This document shows positions 46,101 through 54,342 of a DNA stretch of 64,000 bases, one piece after another. The DNA lies in the NCBI RefSeq assembly GCF_041146795.1, contig NC_135169.1:11865585-11929584 (forward strand). Reading direction: 5' to 3'. Source of the stretch: Maylandia zebra (lineage: Eukaryota > Chordata > Actinopteri > Cichliformes > Cichlidae). How positions within the stretch are numbered: position 1 is the first letter of the stretch; the number at the start of each line of letters is the position of its first letter. The notes under the pieces are model-generated. The model saw nothing but the letters and a program-made list of their open reading frames with translations. It had not been told where the DNA came from and made no database searches. Made by a program: the position numbers and the translations under genes.

Positions 46101-49100
46101 CGGGTCCTTCACTGGAGCTCTCAGCAGGGGATGACGGCTGAGACTGCTCAGTAAAGTTCTCCAGTGAAGCTGCTGGTGCTGGCGTCTTGACCTCTAGGGG
46201 TCCAGAGTTAGCTGGTGACTGACACCCAGCCTCTGGGGAGGCCCTAGAGGGAACAACTGTCTCTGAGATGCCAGCTTAAGTGAACCAGCAGATATAACGA
46301 TGAAGTGCGCTCCCTGCTTGTAATGAGACGGTGAGGATGGTGACTGAATGAATGAGTGGGTAGGCTGCTGAGCTCGTGGCAACTGAGCTATAGGTAGCAG
46401 AGACGGCTGTAGTGGAGGCGTAATAGGTGGTGGAGTGGCTGACTGAACTGGGAGCAGCGTGGCGGCTGACTGAACTGGGAGCAGCGTGGCGGCTGACTGA
46501 ACTGGGAGCAGCGTGGCGGCTGACTGAACTGGGAGCAGCGTGGCGGCTGACTGAACTGGGAGCAGCGTGGCGGCTGACTGAACTGGGGGCAGCGTGGCGG
46601 CTGACTGAACTGGGGGCAGCGTGGCGGCTGACTGAACTGCTAACTGTGTTACAGACCCCACATGGAATTGTGGTGAAGGTGTGGATGGGGGGGATATGGT
46701 CAGGAAAAACTGTTTCAGTGAAGTTTATTGCTTTGCCTGAAGGAACCGATGCAGACGAAAAAGCTCCCCTAACATATTCATTCCCTAAATTCATAATGCC
46801 AGGCTCAGTAACTCCAGGCTTGGAAACAACAGAGTGGAAACAGTCATTAACACAGAGCGTGGGCTCAGGAAAAACAGTCTTTGAAGCAGTGGCCATAGAA
46901 AAACCACTATTATCTTCTGTGGAAACACAGAAAATGGCCCCAGAATAAATTGTCCTTGTTTCTGAAAAAGCAGAAGCAGTGTCCCTCTCACTCACCACTA
47001 CCGGTGTGGGGTGCTGCGCCGACGGCGTGAACATTGCTTTCTTTTCGGAGACTGCTACAACGGGCCTGGTAATTCCTCGGATGGCGGTTCGGACAACACG
47101 TCCTCCGTGGAAGCGAGCGGGCGAGTGGTAGCAGTGGGGGGATAGGGGTGAAGGTGTAGTTCGTAAAAAATGAAGTTTTGTACGAGCGGGTGCAATGAGT
47201 CCAATAGCCAGGGATAACCGGAAATCAGCTGGTGAAGCTTGGCTTCCACAGAGCTGAGAAATCCCTCTCCCTCATGCTCCAGCCATAGGTTCACTAACCT
47301 GGAGGCTGCGTCGATTATGACCTCCTGGAGCTCCTTGGGAGGGCTGAACACCGCTGGATCCATATCTGGCTGGTCCGTACTGTCACGGCGAGTGAGAAGA
47401 GCCGTGTGGAGATGATAAAGGAGGATCCAAACGCAGGCAGTTGTGAAGGTGTGAAGGTGATTAATTGAACACGAAATATAGATAGGCAAATGGCAAAACG
47501 GAGAACTAAACTATACTGGGACAACTAAACTACTGAGCATGAACAAGAACACAAACCTGAACATAAAGGAAGGAAGGAAGGAAGGAAGGAAGATGGCACA
47601 TGATGATGACAGCAGGGAGACACACAAATGAGACATGGTGGCTACACAGACAGACCAGCAACTACAATGACAGAAGACGCGACTTAAATACACACAGAGA
47701 AACACAGGGAGATTACACACAGGTGGTGAACACAGCTGGGAGTAATTAACGAGACGAGGGCGGTAAAACTGAACACACTCACATGAGACGCAGACCTTCA
47801 AAATAAAACAGGAAACAAGAAAACACTACACAAGGACGCAGACACGACACTGAGAGACAGACAGAAAATGGCACATGGAAGTAGAACTAAACCTGCAATA
47901 AACATGAGAACACAAAACCTACGAACTAATCCCTAAACAAGAATAACTGAAACATAGATTCATCATCATCATCATCATAATAATAAGAAAAAAATCCAAA
48001 ATGCAAAAACACACCAAAACATAACAACTCAAAATACTGGGTCAAACTGACTCAGAACCATGACACTGTCAGCTTTTGCCTTTAGCATCCAGCTGGCGCC
48101 ATGGGTCCGCACCCATTATCACTACTAGCCGCCACGTGTGGTTTTATAAAGTCATCTTACTACAACTATTAATAAAAAGCTTATTTGAAAAAACTAAAAT
48201 GAAGTTCAGACAATCAAGCTGACTGGAAGTTATTAGCTATGGTTTGACCTTTTATTTTAAATATTGCATTCACCTACTGCAACAACAAAATAAAATGTTC
48301 AGCTGATGTTCATCACCTTGATCTATTTATACCATTTTATAAATCATAAAAAAATATTAGTTTTAATTCTTTTACTCATGCCAAGATAGGTGAACTATTA
48401 ACTGTTAGCTGATCTGAGGCCAGCTGTAAAACTGGGACATCTGAGCTTCCACTGTGTTTGTTTGTTTGTTTGTTTGTTTGTTTTCAAATAAAGTGAATGA
48501 AAAAGAGTTGAATCACAGACAGAAACTGTTTAAAAGAATGGACATCAACACATTTTTCCCCACAAAGACATAATATTGTACAAATGAGACATTTTCAGGA
48601 AGAACTTGGAATGAGTCTGATTTGCTTTCATAAAATTACTTTGAGGTTAACATGCAAATCAATGAGTTTAATAGAAATAAAATCAAAAACCTTTGTATGA
48701 AACCCAGTCATGTGTGTGTGCTTCATATTAATTTTAACAAAGCACTATTTGATGAGATGAAGTTTTATATTTGTTTTTATTTGTTGGGGGAGTTTGCAAA
48801 ATACTACATTTTCATCCTGTTTATATTATCATTGTCCTCAGGTGATGGAGCAGCAGGTCAGCATTGGCGTCTCTATACCAGCTGAAAGTTCATGACATAA
48901 AGTGGTGACAAACTGTCTACAATGAGGCTACTATCAGCTGCAGCTCTTTGTCTGACTAACAATGTAACATGCTTTGTAGACCATTGAATTCATCCTGTGC
49001 TGACCATTATGACATTTGTCAAATGGAGATCACACAACAAACATGACTTACTTGATGCTGACAATGTGAAGGCTTCACTCCACTCTGTTGAAGAATATGA

Positions 49101-49590
49101 GTCATCTCTGCGTCGACTCTTACACATGTAGTCTCCACTGCTGGACTCAGACACTCTGAATGTCACATCATTATTGTGTGTCCACTGTGTGGGTGTCCTG
49201 GGTCCTCTCCATTCATACTCCCACTCAGTGGTTTCACCTCCTTCCTGCACCTCACATGTCAGAGTGATCGTCTCACCTCTGAATATCTGAGGCCAGTTGG
49301 GTTGTTGTTTTACAACAACTTTATTGGAAACTGTTTACACATATTAACAGTTGAGATACAAACAGAAACATGAAATCAACACAGAAAACTTAACATTGTA
49401 TGTTTGATAATCATGAGTGAATGTATATTTCAAACTAAATGACTGAACTCACTGGTTTTCTCAACATTATGCACTCCACACTGTATATAAATGCCACTTG
49501 TTTTGCACATATTCAACTCTGTATATTTTATATATTTTATTATTATTATTATTATTTTTTTTTTTTTACTATTTAATTTGTAAAAATGTG

Positions 49591-49645
<55 letters not shown>

Positions 49646-51660
49646 AGGAAAATATTTAGTATACACATCCAGAAATGCATACACTATTATATATTGTACA
49701 TATATTTATTAGTTTCAGGTTGGCCATTCTTGTATTTTGCTCGTTTGTGTTGTTGTGTTTGCACATCTCTGTTGCTTGTGGGGCTCGCACACAAGAATTT
49801 CACTCGCATGTGCTGTGCCAGTGTGCCTGCACATGTGATGTGACAATAAAAGTGATTTGATTTGATTTGATTTGATTTGGTGACATCATAACTTATATCA
49901 GTGTAGTAAACTGGGTTTCCTCTTGTTCCTCTGCAGCTGTAGATTCCTCCTTGAGATACTCTGATATCTCTGTTTTGTTGATCTCTGATTTGAACTTCAG
50001 AGGTTGTTTGGGTTCGTCTGAACCACTCATATTTCCATCCATCAGAGCTCTGCACAGAGCAGGTCAGTGTCACACTGCCCCCTACTGGTATGATTGTTGT
50101 TCCTGCTGTCAGTGTGGCCCTGGGTTTATCTGATGTTATGAAAAACGAGGACAGATCTATTATAAAGGGGAAAAAGCTGCATTTCAAAATATGTTTTCAT
50201 TTCAAATTCCCACAAAATAAAATCTACAAATTTCCCTATTATATTTTTTTTTCTCTGCAGTTTCAGACACTTCAAATGTTTGCCATTTTTCCGTCTCAAC
50301 ATGGTGACAGAGCTGCAGTAATTCAGGTTGTAGATCTCTAAATAGTCATAGTATAAATGTTTGTCCAATCTCAGGCCTGAAGAAGTCACACTGAATGTAA
50401 ATTAATGCAGTTCACTGTTGAAGGAAACACAATGATGGGTTCAGAGGGATCTGCCTAGTTTCAGGTTTAGATAACAGAAACATCATCACCTTAAATTTTA
50501 TGAAACTTTTGATGTTTCTTCTTTTCCTTATTTAAAATGTATTTCATACACAGTTATTCTTGTTATACAATAAAATACACACATGAAGTAATAATAAATG
50601 ACAGTCTGTGAGTATTGTAATACTGTGTATGCTGTGAGCAAAGTAACCACTAAAATATAGTAGTCCTTGTTAAAGTTTCAAATTTCAATGACAACATTAA
50701 TTAAATGTATTGAGAATTTTATAATTCAGATGATTTTCAACATGAATCATCACATTGTTGTTCACTGAGGACTTACCTAATACAGTTATAGAGACAGTAT
50801 TACTGATCTTTGTATCATGTGAACTCTTCCTGCGACCAGAGCACTGATATTCACCACTGTGACTTGTAAACAAAAGTTTGTCTTTTTGTGTGCTGTACCT
50901 AACTAATTCTCGACCGTCCTTGTTGATTTTGTATTCCCAGTCAGTGTCTTTTCCTTCATTTATGTCACATTTGAAGGTAACAAACTCTCCAATGAAAAAA
51001 CTCGACCGGTTGGGTTCAATAGTTAACACAGCATCTAAAATCCAATATGACCACAAAGTTAACCTGAAACACTTTTATGCACGAAACAATCTGTGACAGT
51101 ATGTTCATACACTGTTCATATATTTAATAATAAATAAATATAAAACATAAGTCAACTGTAATTAAGATTCATGCAGTATTTTGAGAGGATTTTTACCAGA
51201 AAAATTAAAAGACAGAAAAAAAGTAAAAACTGTTCAGTCACCTTGAGCGTGTCCAGTGCAGAGGAGTGTACAGAGCACTACAATAAAGACAGAAACTTCA
51301 GACTTTATCAAACTAAAGACACACAAATCCAAAATAAATCAAACACTTGTGGTTGTACCAGTGGCTGCTATGATTTGTATGCATCAAATTATCACTGATG
51401 GAGAAACAAACCTTTGTTAGATAAACTAAACCAGCTCCACTCTGATCTGAGTCAGTGCACTAAAATCTAATCCAGTCTACAAACAACCATGTTGGTAACA
51501 AACATGAGAGTCCTCTGATCACATGACCTGAAATGGTACAAGTGACTGATGCTCTGTTCTTCTTACTAAAACATGTTTATGGATCAGTATGAATCAAACA
51601 ATAGAAGTCAGTGATGTACTCACAGAATAGGCCCAGCTCACAGAGCAAAGTGGCTCCCAT
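31047..51660 (-). CDS. Gene B: ten-Ig-exon FcR-like receptor with ITIM tail
   Basis: Exons in gene order: 51660-51624, 51277-51242, 51034-50777, 50129-49453 (interrupted), 49330-49052, 42045-41773, 40158-39892, 39408-39130, 39020-38739, 38536-38237, 38013-37753, 37509-37261, 37052-36945, 36808-36796, 36716-36625, 32078-32016, 31917-31858, 31505-31443, 31054-31047. Without the interrupted exon the lengths sum to 2928 bases, exactly 976 codons with stop. The order is leader, Ig types B,A,B,A,B,A,B, then three Ig domains of Fc-gamma-receptor style, membrane helix and tail. Two tail motifs fit the ITIM consensus (VTYSLI and LVYAEV); AVYSEV and HEYNSL are ITIM-like. One Ig exon is broken by a LINE and one has lost its acceptor AG. 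Because all Ig exons are phase 1-1, skipping both keeps the frame. It may be a functional receptor with fewer domains or a decaying gene. Confidence 0.75.
31443..31505 (-). CDS. Gene B tail exon with ITIM LVYAEV
   Basis: 63 nt, phase 1-1. [19 protein letters not shown]: a consensus ITIM followed by a Lys-rich stretch, as in many fish FcR-like tails. Confidence 0.8.
31858..31917 (-). CDS. Gene B tail exon with AVYSEV
   Basis: 60 nt, phase 1-1. [23 protein letters not shown]-like, with Ala at -2. Confidence 0.75.
32016..32078 (-). CDS. Gene B tail exon with ITIM VTYSLI
   Basis: 63 nt, phase 1-1, acceptor ATTTCAG and donor [22 protein letters not shown]. It lies on the far side of the 4.2 kb L1 insertion from the rest of the receptor; phase and motif show it belongs to this gene. 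Confidence 0.75.
32113..32397 (+). pseudogene. L1 reverse transcriptase fragment with YADD
   Basis: [20 protein letters not shown], then [14 protein letters not shown], then [19 protein letters not shown] motifs B to D, with the YADD catalytic pair. It ends at an in-frame stop near 32398. The palm and fingers upstream are missing because of 5' truncation. Confidence 0.8.
32575..33832 (+). pseudogene. L1 ORF2 C-terminal region in two frames
   Basis: The first frame (32575-33204) reads [19 protein letters not shown] and [13 protein letters not shown]. The second (33272-33832) reads [20 protein letters not shown] and a Cys/His block [19 protein letters not shown] typical of L1 C-termini. The two are out of frame with each other. 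Confidence 0.75.
33900..35650 (+). other. GC-rich L1 3' UTR
   Basis: G/C-rich tract in otherwise AT-rich DNA, downstream of the L1 coding remnants and continuous with the L1 3' end. Long open frames here (for example 34040-34666) are by-products of few stop codons and show no domain. Confidence 0.6.
36625..36716 (-). CDS. Gene B tail exon with HEYNSL
   Basis: 92 nt, homologous to gene A 18527-18618: [12 protein letters not shown] .. [13 protein letters not shown]. His at -2, so not a consensus ITIM. Confidence 0.8.
36796..36808 (-). CDS. Gene B micro-exon
   Basis: 13 nt (ATTGCTTCACCAG), phase 1 in and 2 out, between CACAG and GTTGGT. The gene A counterpart is 16 nt at the same place. Confidence 0.6.
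36945..37052 (-). CDS. Gene B transmembrane exon
   Basis: 108 nt, phase 1-1. [11 protein letters not shown], then a hydrophobic segment ([18 protein letters not shown]), then YRCRQSK. Single-pass, no charged residue in the membrane. Confidence 0.85.
37111..37151. repeat. (TA)n microsatellite in a gene B intron
   Basis: About 20 uninterrupted TA units. Confidence 0.95.
37261..37509 (-). CDS. Gene B membrane-proximal Ig domain
   Basis: 249 nt, phase 1-1. [29 protein letters not shown] core, [23 protein letters not shown]. Resembles the second/third domains of mammalian Fc receptors. Confidence 0.85.
37753..38013 (-). CDS. Gene B Fc-gamma-receptor-like Ig domain 2
   Basis: 261 nt, phase 1-1. 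[20 protein letters not shown] start, [17 protein letters not shown] core, two extra Cys (YSDCRR, STCDV), [14 protein letters not shown]. This domain type is typical of teleost FcR-like proteins. Confidence 0.85.
38237..38536 (-). CDS. Gene B Fc-gamma-receptor-like Ig domain 1
   Basis: 300 nt, phase 1-1. [20 protein letters not shown] start, [17 protein letters not shown] core, [13 protein letters not shown]. The longest Ig exon here, and of a type not present in gene A. Confidence 0.85.
38739..39020 (-). CDS. Gene B Ig domain (type B)
   Basis: 282 nt, phase 1-1. [20 protein letters not shown] start, [17 protein letters not shown] core, [14 protein letters not shown]. It is the intact counterpart of the decayed gene A exon at 19005-19210. 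Confidence 0.9.
39130..39408 (-). CDS. Gene B Ig domain (type A), copy of gene A 19385-19663
   Basis: 279 nt, phase 1-1. Core [13 protein letters not shown] and [20 protein letters not shown] are identical to gene A. The 3' end differs (SVRIGKTG against EVHINTTG). Confidence 0.9.
39892..40158 (-). CDS. Gene B Ig domain (type B) with mutated acceptor
   Basis: The expected 267-nt phase 1-1 exon is open: [40 protein letters not shown]. The acceptor that reads GAACAG in unit 0 (31-36) reads GAACAA here. The next AG (CCCAG, near 40152) would start the exon in the wrong phase. The exon is probably skipped or mis-spliced. Confidence 0.65.
40715..40860. mobile_element. Single arm of the inverted-repeat element family of 7150-9091
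   Basis: GGACGCATTTGAGGGCCGCA, then GAATTGGGACAGCCTT and GAATTGGGATACAGCCT, the same series as 8940-9090. It lies in a gene B intron. Confidence 0.6.
41773..42045 (-). CDS. Gene B Ig domain (type A), copy of gene A 24269-24541
   Basis: 273 nt, phase 1-1. Nearly identical to the gene A exon. It has an extra Cys (DPVCYTEDS where others have DPVYYTEDS) and Ile for Val at ANRDIS. Confidence 0.85.
42046..43389. other. Gene B intron; mixed repeats
   Basis: No Ig exon seen. A segment near 42950-43000 (TTGATAATACTTTACTCATCCCGAGGG) looks like the terminal part of a LINE or SINE. A G run lies near 43205-43215. Confidence 0.4.
43723..45446 (+). mobile_element. Pogo/Tigger-type DNA transposon, TA target duplication
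   Basis: Terminal inverted repeats CCGTATTTTCACGACCATAA at left and its complement at right, about 28 bp, flanked by TA on both sides. The unfilled site is preserved in the partner LTR. Subterminal GCGCCCTAT/GCGCCTTAT words recur. Length 1724 bp. Confidence 0.92.
43963..45177 (+). CDS. Pogo/Tigger-like DDE transposase (single open frame)
   Basis: The long frame opens at 43864 (437 codons). The likely start is the later Met at 43963 ([20 protein letters not shown]), which begins the DNA-binding helix-turn-helix ([11 protein letters not shown]). A DDE_1 core follows: first Asp in [13 protein letters not shown]-like context (NMDEVPL), second in [12 protein letters not shown], third in [13 protein letters not shown]. 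The tail is acidic ([14 protein letters not shown] .. [11 protein letters not shown]). Relative to the family layout, the second helix-turn-helix region looks shortened around [15 protein letters not shown], probably a small in-frame deletion. No stop or frameshift, so the copy looks recent. Whether it is active is unknown. Confidence 0.85.
   Translation: MAKRQAYEAQFKLKAISYAEEHGNRAAAREFKINESMVRKWRKLENKLRQVKKTQLSFRGHKARWLELEERLERWIIEQRASRRSVSTVTIRLKAVSLSLFMKRCHFSIRTRTTVAQQLPADYKEKLAIFRSYCSKHIGDKNIQPSHITNMDEVPLTFDIPVSHTVEKKGTSTVAIRTTGYEKSSFTVVLGCHANGQKLPPMVIFKRKTLPKEKFPAEIIIKANEKGWMDEEMMKDWLREVYVRRPGGFFHASPSLLICDSMRAHLTADVKKLVKQMNCELAVIPGGLTKELQPLDIGVNRPFKVRLRAAWERWMTGGDHSFTKSGRQRRASYATICQWIVDAWANMSAGTVVRAFAKAGIVSEEPHGTESDSDGEDSEPGMFDGDLAQLFNSDTEDEDFDGFD
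45841..45924 (-). repeat. 21-bp tandem repeat, four units
   Basis: Unit GGCGACGATGCGGATGCTGC plus C, perfect copies. Minus-strand frame 45723-46112 reads it as repeated SSPAASA, in a Ser/Pro/Ala-rich protein tail. Confidence 0.85.
46441..46629 (-). repeat. 27-bp tandem repeat, seven units
   Basis: Unit GACTGAACTGGGAGCAGCGT plus GGCGGCT on the plus strand, with only A/G variation in the last two units. A multiple of three, it encodes the nonapeptide series VQSAATLLP on the minus strand within an open frame (46194-46661). Confidence 0.85.
47055..47363 (-). CDS. Short gag-like protein of the LTR element
   Basis: ATG at 47363, 17 bases inside the 5' LTR boundary. [20 protein letters not shown] .. 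[12 protein letters not shown] .. [16 protein letters not shown], about 102 codons, helical in character and followed by Pro/Thr-rich sequence. I do not recognise a named domain. Its position suggests a structural (gag-type) function. Confidence 0.55.
   Translation of the reverse strand: MDPAVFSPPKELQEVIIDAASRLVNLWLEHEGEGFLSSVEAKLHQLISGYPWLLDSLHPLVQNFIFYELHLHPYPPTATTRPLASTEDVLSEPPSEELPGPL
47381..48065 (-). repeat. 5' LTR (685 bp)
   Basis: On the minus strand starts TGTCATGG and ends CCGTGACA. It contains the empty site GGGAGTAATTAACGAG (about 47737) that is filled by the pogo element in the other LTR, and a (GGAA)n run near 47567-47590. Confidence 0.85.
48071..49051. other. Gene B intron
   Basis: (GTTT)n run at about 48457-48483. 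From about 48845 the sequence is a near-identical copy of the gene A intron from about 21235. No exon. Confidence 0.5.
49052..49330 (-). CDS. Gene B Ig domain (type B), copy of gene A 21440-21718
   Basis: 279 nt, phase 1-1. It differs from gene A in only a few bases (for example Gly for Arg in [10 protein letters not shown]). Flanking intron from about 48845 also matches gene A from about 21235. Confidence 0.9.
49453..50129 (-). pseudogene. Gene B Ig exon (type A) interrupted by a LINE
   Basis: Codons from 50129 to 49880 encode [13 protein letters not shown] through [20 protein letters not shown] and YDVT. About 416 bp of LINE 3' end then intrude (49464-49879), after which the last about 11 nt and the donor GTGAGTTC follow. 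The intact version is gene A 21841-22104. Read through, the frame enters the repeat as KSNQIKSN, so a normal exon product is not possible. Skipping is frame-neutral. Confidence 0.85.
49464..49879 (+). mobile_element. LINE 3' end with (GATTT)n tail, inserted in an Ig exon
   Basis: It ends GATGTGACAATAAAAGTGATTTGATTTGATTTGATTTG, a short-repeat 3' tail as in CR1/L2-like fish LINEs, and includes a (CA)n stretch (49594-49643). Its limits come from comparison with the undisturbed exon in gene A. Confidence 0.75.
50777..51034 (-). CDS. Gene B Ig domain 1 (type B, diverged)
   Basis: 258 nt, phase 1-1. [20 protein letters not shown] start, KCDINEG and DWEYKI core, [14 protein letters not shown]. It has no near-identical copy in the window. 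Confidence 0.85.
51242..51277 (-). CDS. Gene B exon 2: leader mini-exon
   Basis: 36 nt between TTGTAG and GTGACT, phase 1-1, encoding [11 protein letters not shown]: hydrophobic, then a small/polar cleavage region. Confidence 0.8.
51624..51660 (-). CDS. Gene B exon 1: start codon and leader
   Basis: ATG at 51660; [12 protein letters not shown], phase 1 at donor GTGAGT. Same length and phase as gene A exon 1. Confidence 0.8.
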
Positions 51661-51850
51661 CCTCACATCCAGCAGTGACACGTCTGAAAACTTCTAATAC
51701 TTTCTGTAAAGAGAGAGAGTGAAGCAGCAGCACAGCAGATACCAAAGAGCTGTGAAGGAAACAAAGAGGTTTTAAAACTTCTTCTCTCTGCTTCCTTCCT
51801 TTTACACAGAAATAACAACTTAACAAGATCTGACCAGATTTTTATGAAAA
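51661..51850 (-). promoter_or_regulatory. Gene B 5' UTR and probable promoter
   Basis: Paralogous to the gene A and unit 0 upstream regions. At the TATA position it has TGTAAAAGG (51798-51806, minus strand). Downstream is the shared GGATGTGAGG before the ATG. Confidence 0.45.
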
Positions 51851-52104
51851 GGCCTTTAACACACAGACTAAACTGACCAATAACAGACAGACAGTAAGTT
51901 TCATTACACATATGTGAGCTGACTGAGGGTTAAAGAGGAAATAAGGAGAACACAAGTCCAAGACATGTGCTCTTACAAAAAAAAACAAAACAAACACCCA
52001 GCACACCCCTGCGGGTGGTTTATCCTTCAAGCTCGGGTCCTCTACCAGAGGCCTGGGAGCTTGAGGGTCCTGCGCAGTATCTTAGCTGTTCCCAGGACTG
52101 CGCT

Positions 52105-52763
52105 TGAAGGAAATTGCCTTCCCGGGTTTCCTCCGTGGCGTGAGCGATAAGCAGAGTTCTGTCCTTTCCTTATAAGATTCCTAATTATTTAAAGTAACAC
52201 TCAGGTATGCCATTCAGCTGGGTTAGTTACGACGTCGGGAGCAGCTTGGGAGAACAAGGAAACACAGACTGCTTCAGGTTGTCTTCCCAAATCGACTCAA
52301 AGGTTTATTTGATACACAGCAGTTTATATAGATGAAAAAAGGTTCGTGTGTCAGCTTTCCCAGTTCAAACCGGTACAGACCAAATAAGGAAACGTCTTCC
52401 TGCCTTCTGAGCAAAGTATCCCTTGTGTAGTTTATCAGTTCAGCTACAATTTATGATCATCCCAGCAAAATACACTCCTAGACATAAAATACAGAGTTCT
52501 TTCATTAGTGAATTCTGAAACGAACCACCTAGCCTTTAACGAGCCTTTTCCAGGAGATAAAGAAAAAGGGAGGATGGGAGCAAAGAAGTGGTCTCATCTC
52601 TGTGGTGTTTTCGACCTTGAGGTACCAGCTTGTGAGTCTCACATTAATTCTTGGGTCACAGAGAAAGAGAAAAACAACTAGTAGATCGGCCTTATTGAGT
52701 AACAGTTTTCCTGTATAAAACAATATCCTGTAAATGCTTACCGTGGTATCAAAATATCTAACA
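52105..52763 (-). repeat. Retroviral 3' LTR
   Basis: 659 bp, partner of 59130-59787. Confidence 0.9.
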
Positions 52764-52777
52764 GTTCCCCTCTTTTA
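52764..52777 (-). other. Polypurine tract
   Basis: Minus strand AAAAGAGGGGAAC immediately before the 3' LTR, the expected plus-strand primer site. Confidence 0.75.
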
Positions 52778-52873
52778 TTATTTTTTAAAAATAATAACTC
52801 AAATAGAAAGGAAAAATCACAAATGTAATAACATAATATAAAAAGCAAATCATAAAATGTAATAGTTCACAAC

Positions 52874-54342
52874 CTAATGTTCAATATACACATCAGGAAC
52901 ATCATTGATGACATCTGACACATAATCTGGGTCAATTTGTGCCAATTGCAAATACATTGAAGTGGCTGTACTAGTGGCTATACGGGTTATCATTGAACGT
53001 ACACAGGGTACCACACAACAGACAATAATCATCAAAAACATGCTGCAACGGTTACAAAGGCTACAATTAGTTCCTTCCATCTTCCAAACGTGTCCTGTAG
53101 CCACTTATGTAGCCACTGACCGTGACCTGCATTGGCAATTAGTTCTATCTGCAATGCTTCAAGATTATTCATAGCTTGTGTGAATGAACCGTTAGGGGCG
53201 GTATTATTGGGAATGAAAGTACAGCATACATCAACGGTTACTAGACCACAGGTACCGGTCCAATTAACAGGTAAAGCTAATCTAAGGGTATTATTGCACA
53301 ACCAATAAGCACGTGGGATTGGTCTAGTTAGGCGCGTGACCATGTGTGATTTAACTAACTCCCCCCAGTCAGTGTCATTTAATACACCGTCTGGGGGAAC
53401 AATGATCGATTCTCTGCTCGAACTTGAACTGTGTGTGTGTTCCTCCAGATATGATACAACTTCAGCCACAGAGACAGCTAGCCATGTCTCATTACAGCGT
53501 GCACCTGGGGAGTCAGAGAAGAATGTATAGTTATCCTTTGTATAATCTATGTGTGTGTCTGGGCCAGTTAACTTTAGTCTGCGCAGACATATCATACTAG
53601 TATTAAAATGGAGAGGGATCTGTCCTAAGGGCAGTGAGGGCTTTAACCTATTCTTAGGGCGTTTCATTGGGGCGCAGGTCCCTGCGGTGTCATCAGATAA
53701 CTTCAATAATTCGCCTAATGGAGTCTCAGGGTTAGTTGGTGTGTGTGTGTGTCTAAGTAGGCAGTCGAGAGGGCTCAGAGTCAACTGTAAAGCGTCTTTA
53801 AAGAGAGCATTATTTCCGCTGATTTTCTCTAGTCCCTCAGTGAGGGGGAAACCGGATATGGGGTATCCTACTATTACCTGTTCTGGATTAGCCTTTGAAC
53901 AGACATAACAGTTACTGTTTCCTAAATCACGAGCGGCTGTTCTGGCATTTTCATACCAGGCGTTAGCTCCTGTTCTAGAGGGTGCATAAGATGGTTTATT
54001 AGTGGCGTCTATGTTGCTATTTACTGATTTTAGGGAACGTGAGGAGTGCATTAAGTAGGTGTCTTGCAAAATGGAGCATGAGGTATAGTCAGCAAAATAT
54101 GACCTGCAGAAATATGAACATGGTTGCAGTTTACAATACAAAATAGCAAAGAGAAATCCTAAGGTTAATGCGATAGATATGATAAATAACCTAAATATAT
54201 AAGAAAAACAGTTCTTCAGTTGTCTCCTGGCCTGGTCCCAGGTTCGAGAGACATTGAATAAGCGTCGTGTGATGACAATGGGCATTTCATTTTCTCCATT
54301 ATCAGGATGAAATGAGTCTGGCTTTATCAGGTTAGACATCAT
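52874..54342 (-). pseudogene. Retroviral envelope gene, nearly open but shortened
   Basis: Open frame 53032-54342 (436 codons), then a shift into frame 52874-53104, which carries the remaining membrane segment and cytoplasmic tail. It has a hydrophobic segment near residues 50-70 (long leader), about nine N-glycosylation sequons, and a Cys-rich NWTGTC block typical of vertebrate envelope proteins. I see no clear fusion peptide and heptad region before the C-terminal membrane segment, so an internal deletion is likely. The shift near 53040-53100 disrupts the membrane end. Confidence 0.7.

Larger units (their letters stand above)
43395..48065 (-). mobile_element. Short-bodied LTR retrotransposon with a pogo insertion
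   Basis: Two LTRs (43395-45759 including the insertion, and 47381-48065) of TGTCA..TGACA type bound only 1.6 kb. CTGTC is duplicated at 43390-43394 and 48066-48070. A purine tract GGAGGGGGGGTAC (minus strand) precedes the 3' LTR, which sets the orientation as minus. The body encodes one unusual protein and two tandem-repeat blocks but no protease, RT or integrase, so it needs a helper. It sits in a gene B intron. Confidence 0.8.

Noticed and set aside
45841-46629. Possible CRISPR-like or minisatellite regulatory array
   Set aside because: Units are contiguous without spacers, of coding periodicity, inside an LTR element in a vertebrate genome.
46427-46948. 173-codon plus-strand repeat protein (LTELGAAWR units)
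   Set aside because: Antisense reading of the 27-bp repeat; LTRs, purine tract and the other frames place the element's coding strand on the minus.
49586-49684. Open frames reading Thr-His or Cys-Val repeats
   Set aside because: Translation of the (CA)n microsatellite.
53032-54342. Envelope frame as a domesticated host gene (syncytin-like)
   Set aside because: Although long, it shifts frame at the membrane segment and seems to lack the fusion and heptad region; with defective flanking genes there is no sign of selection for function.
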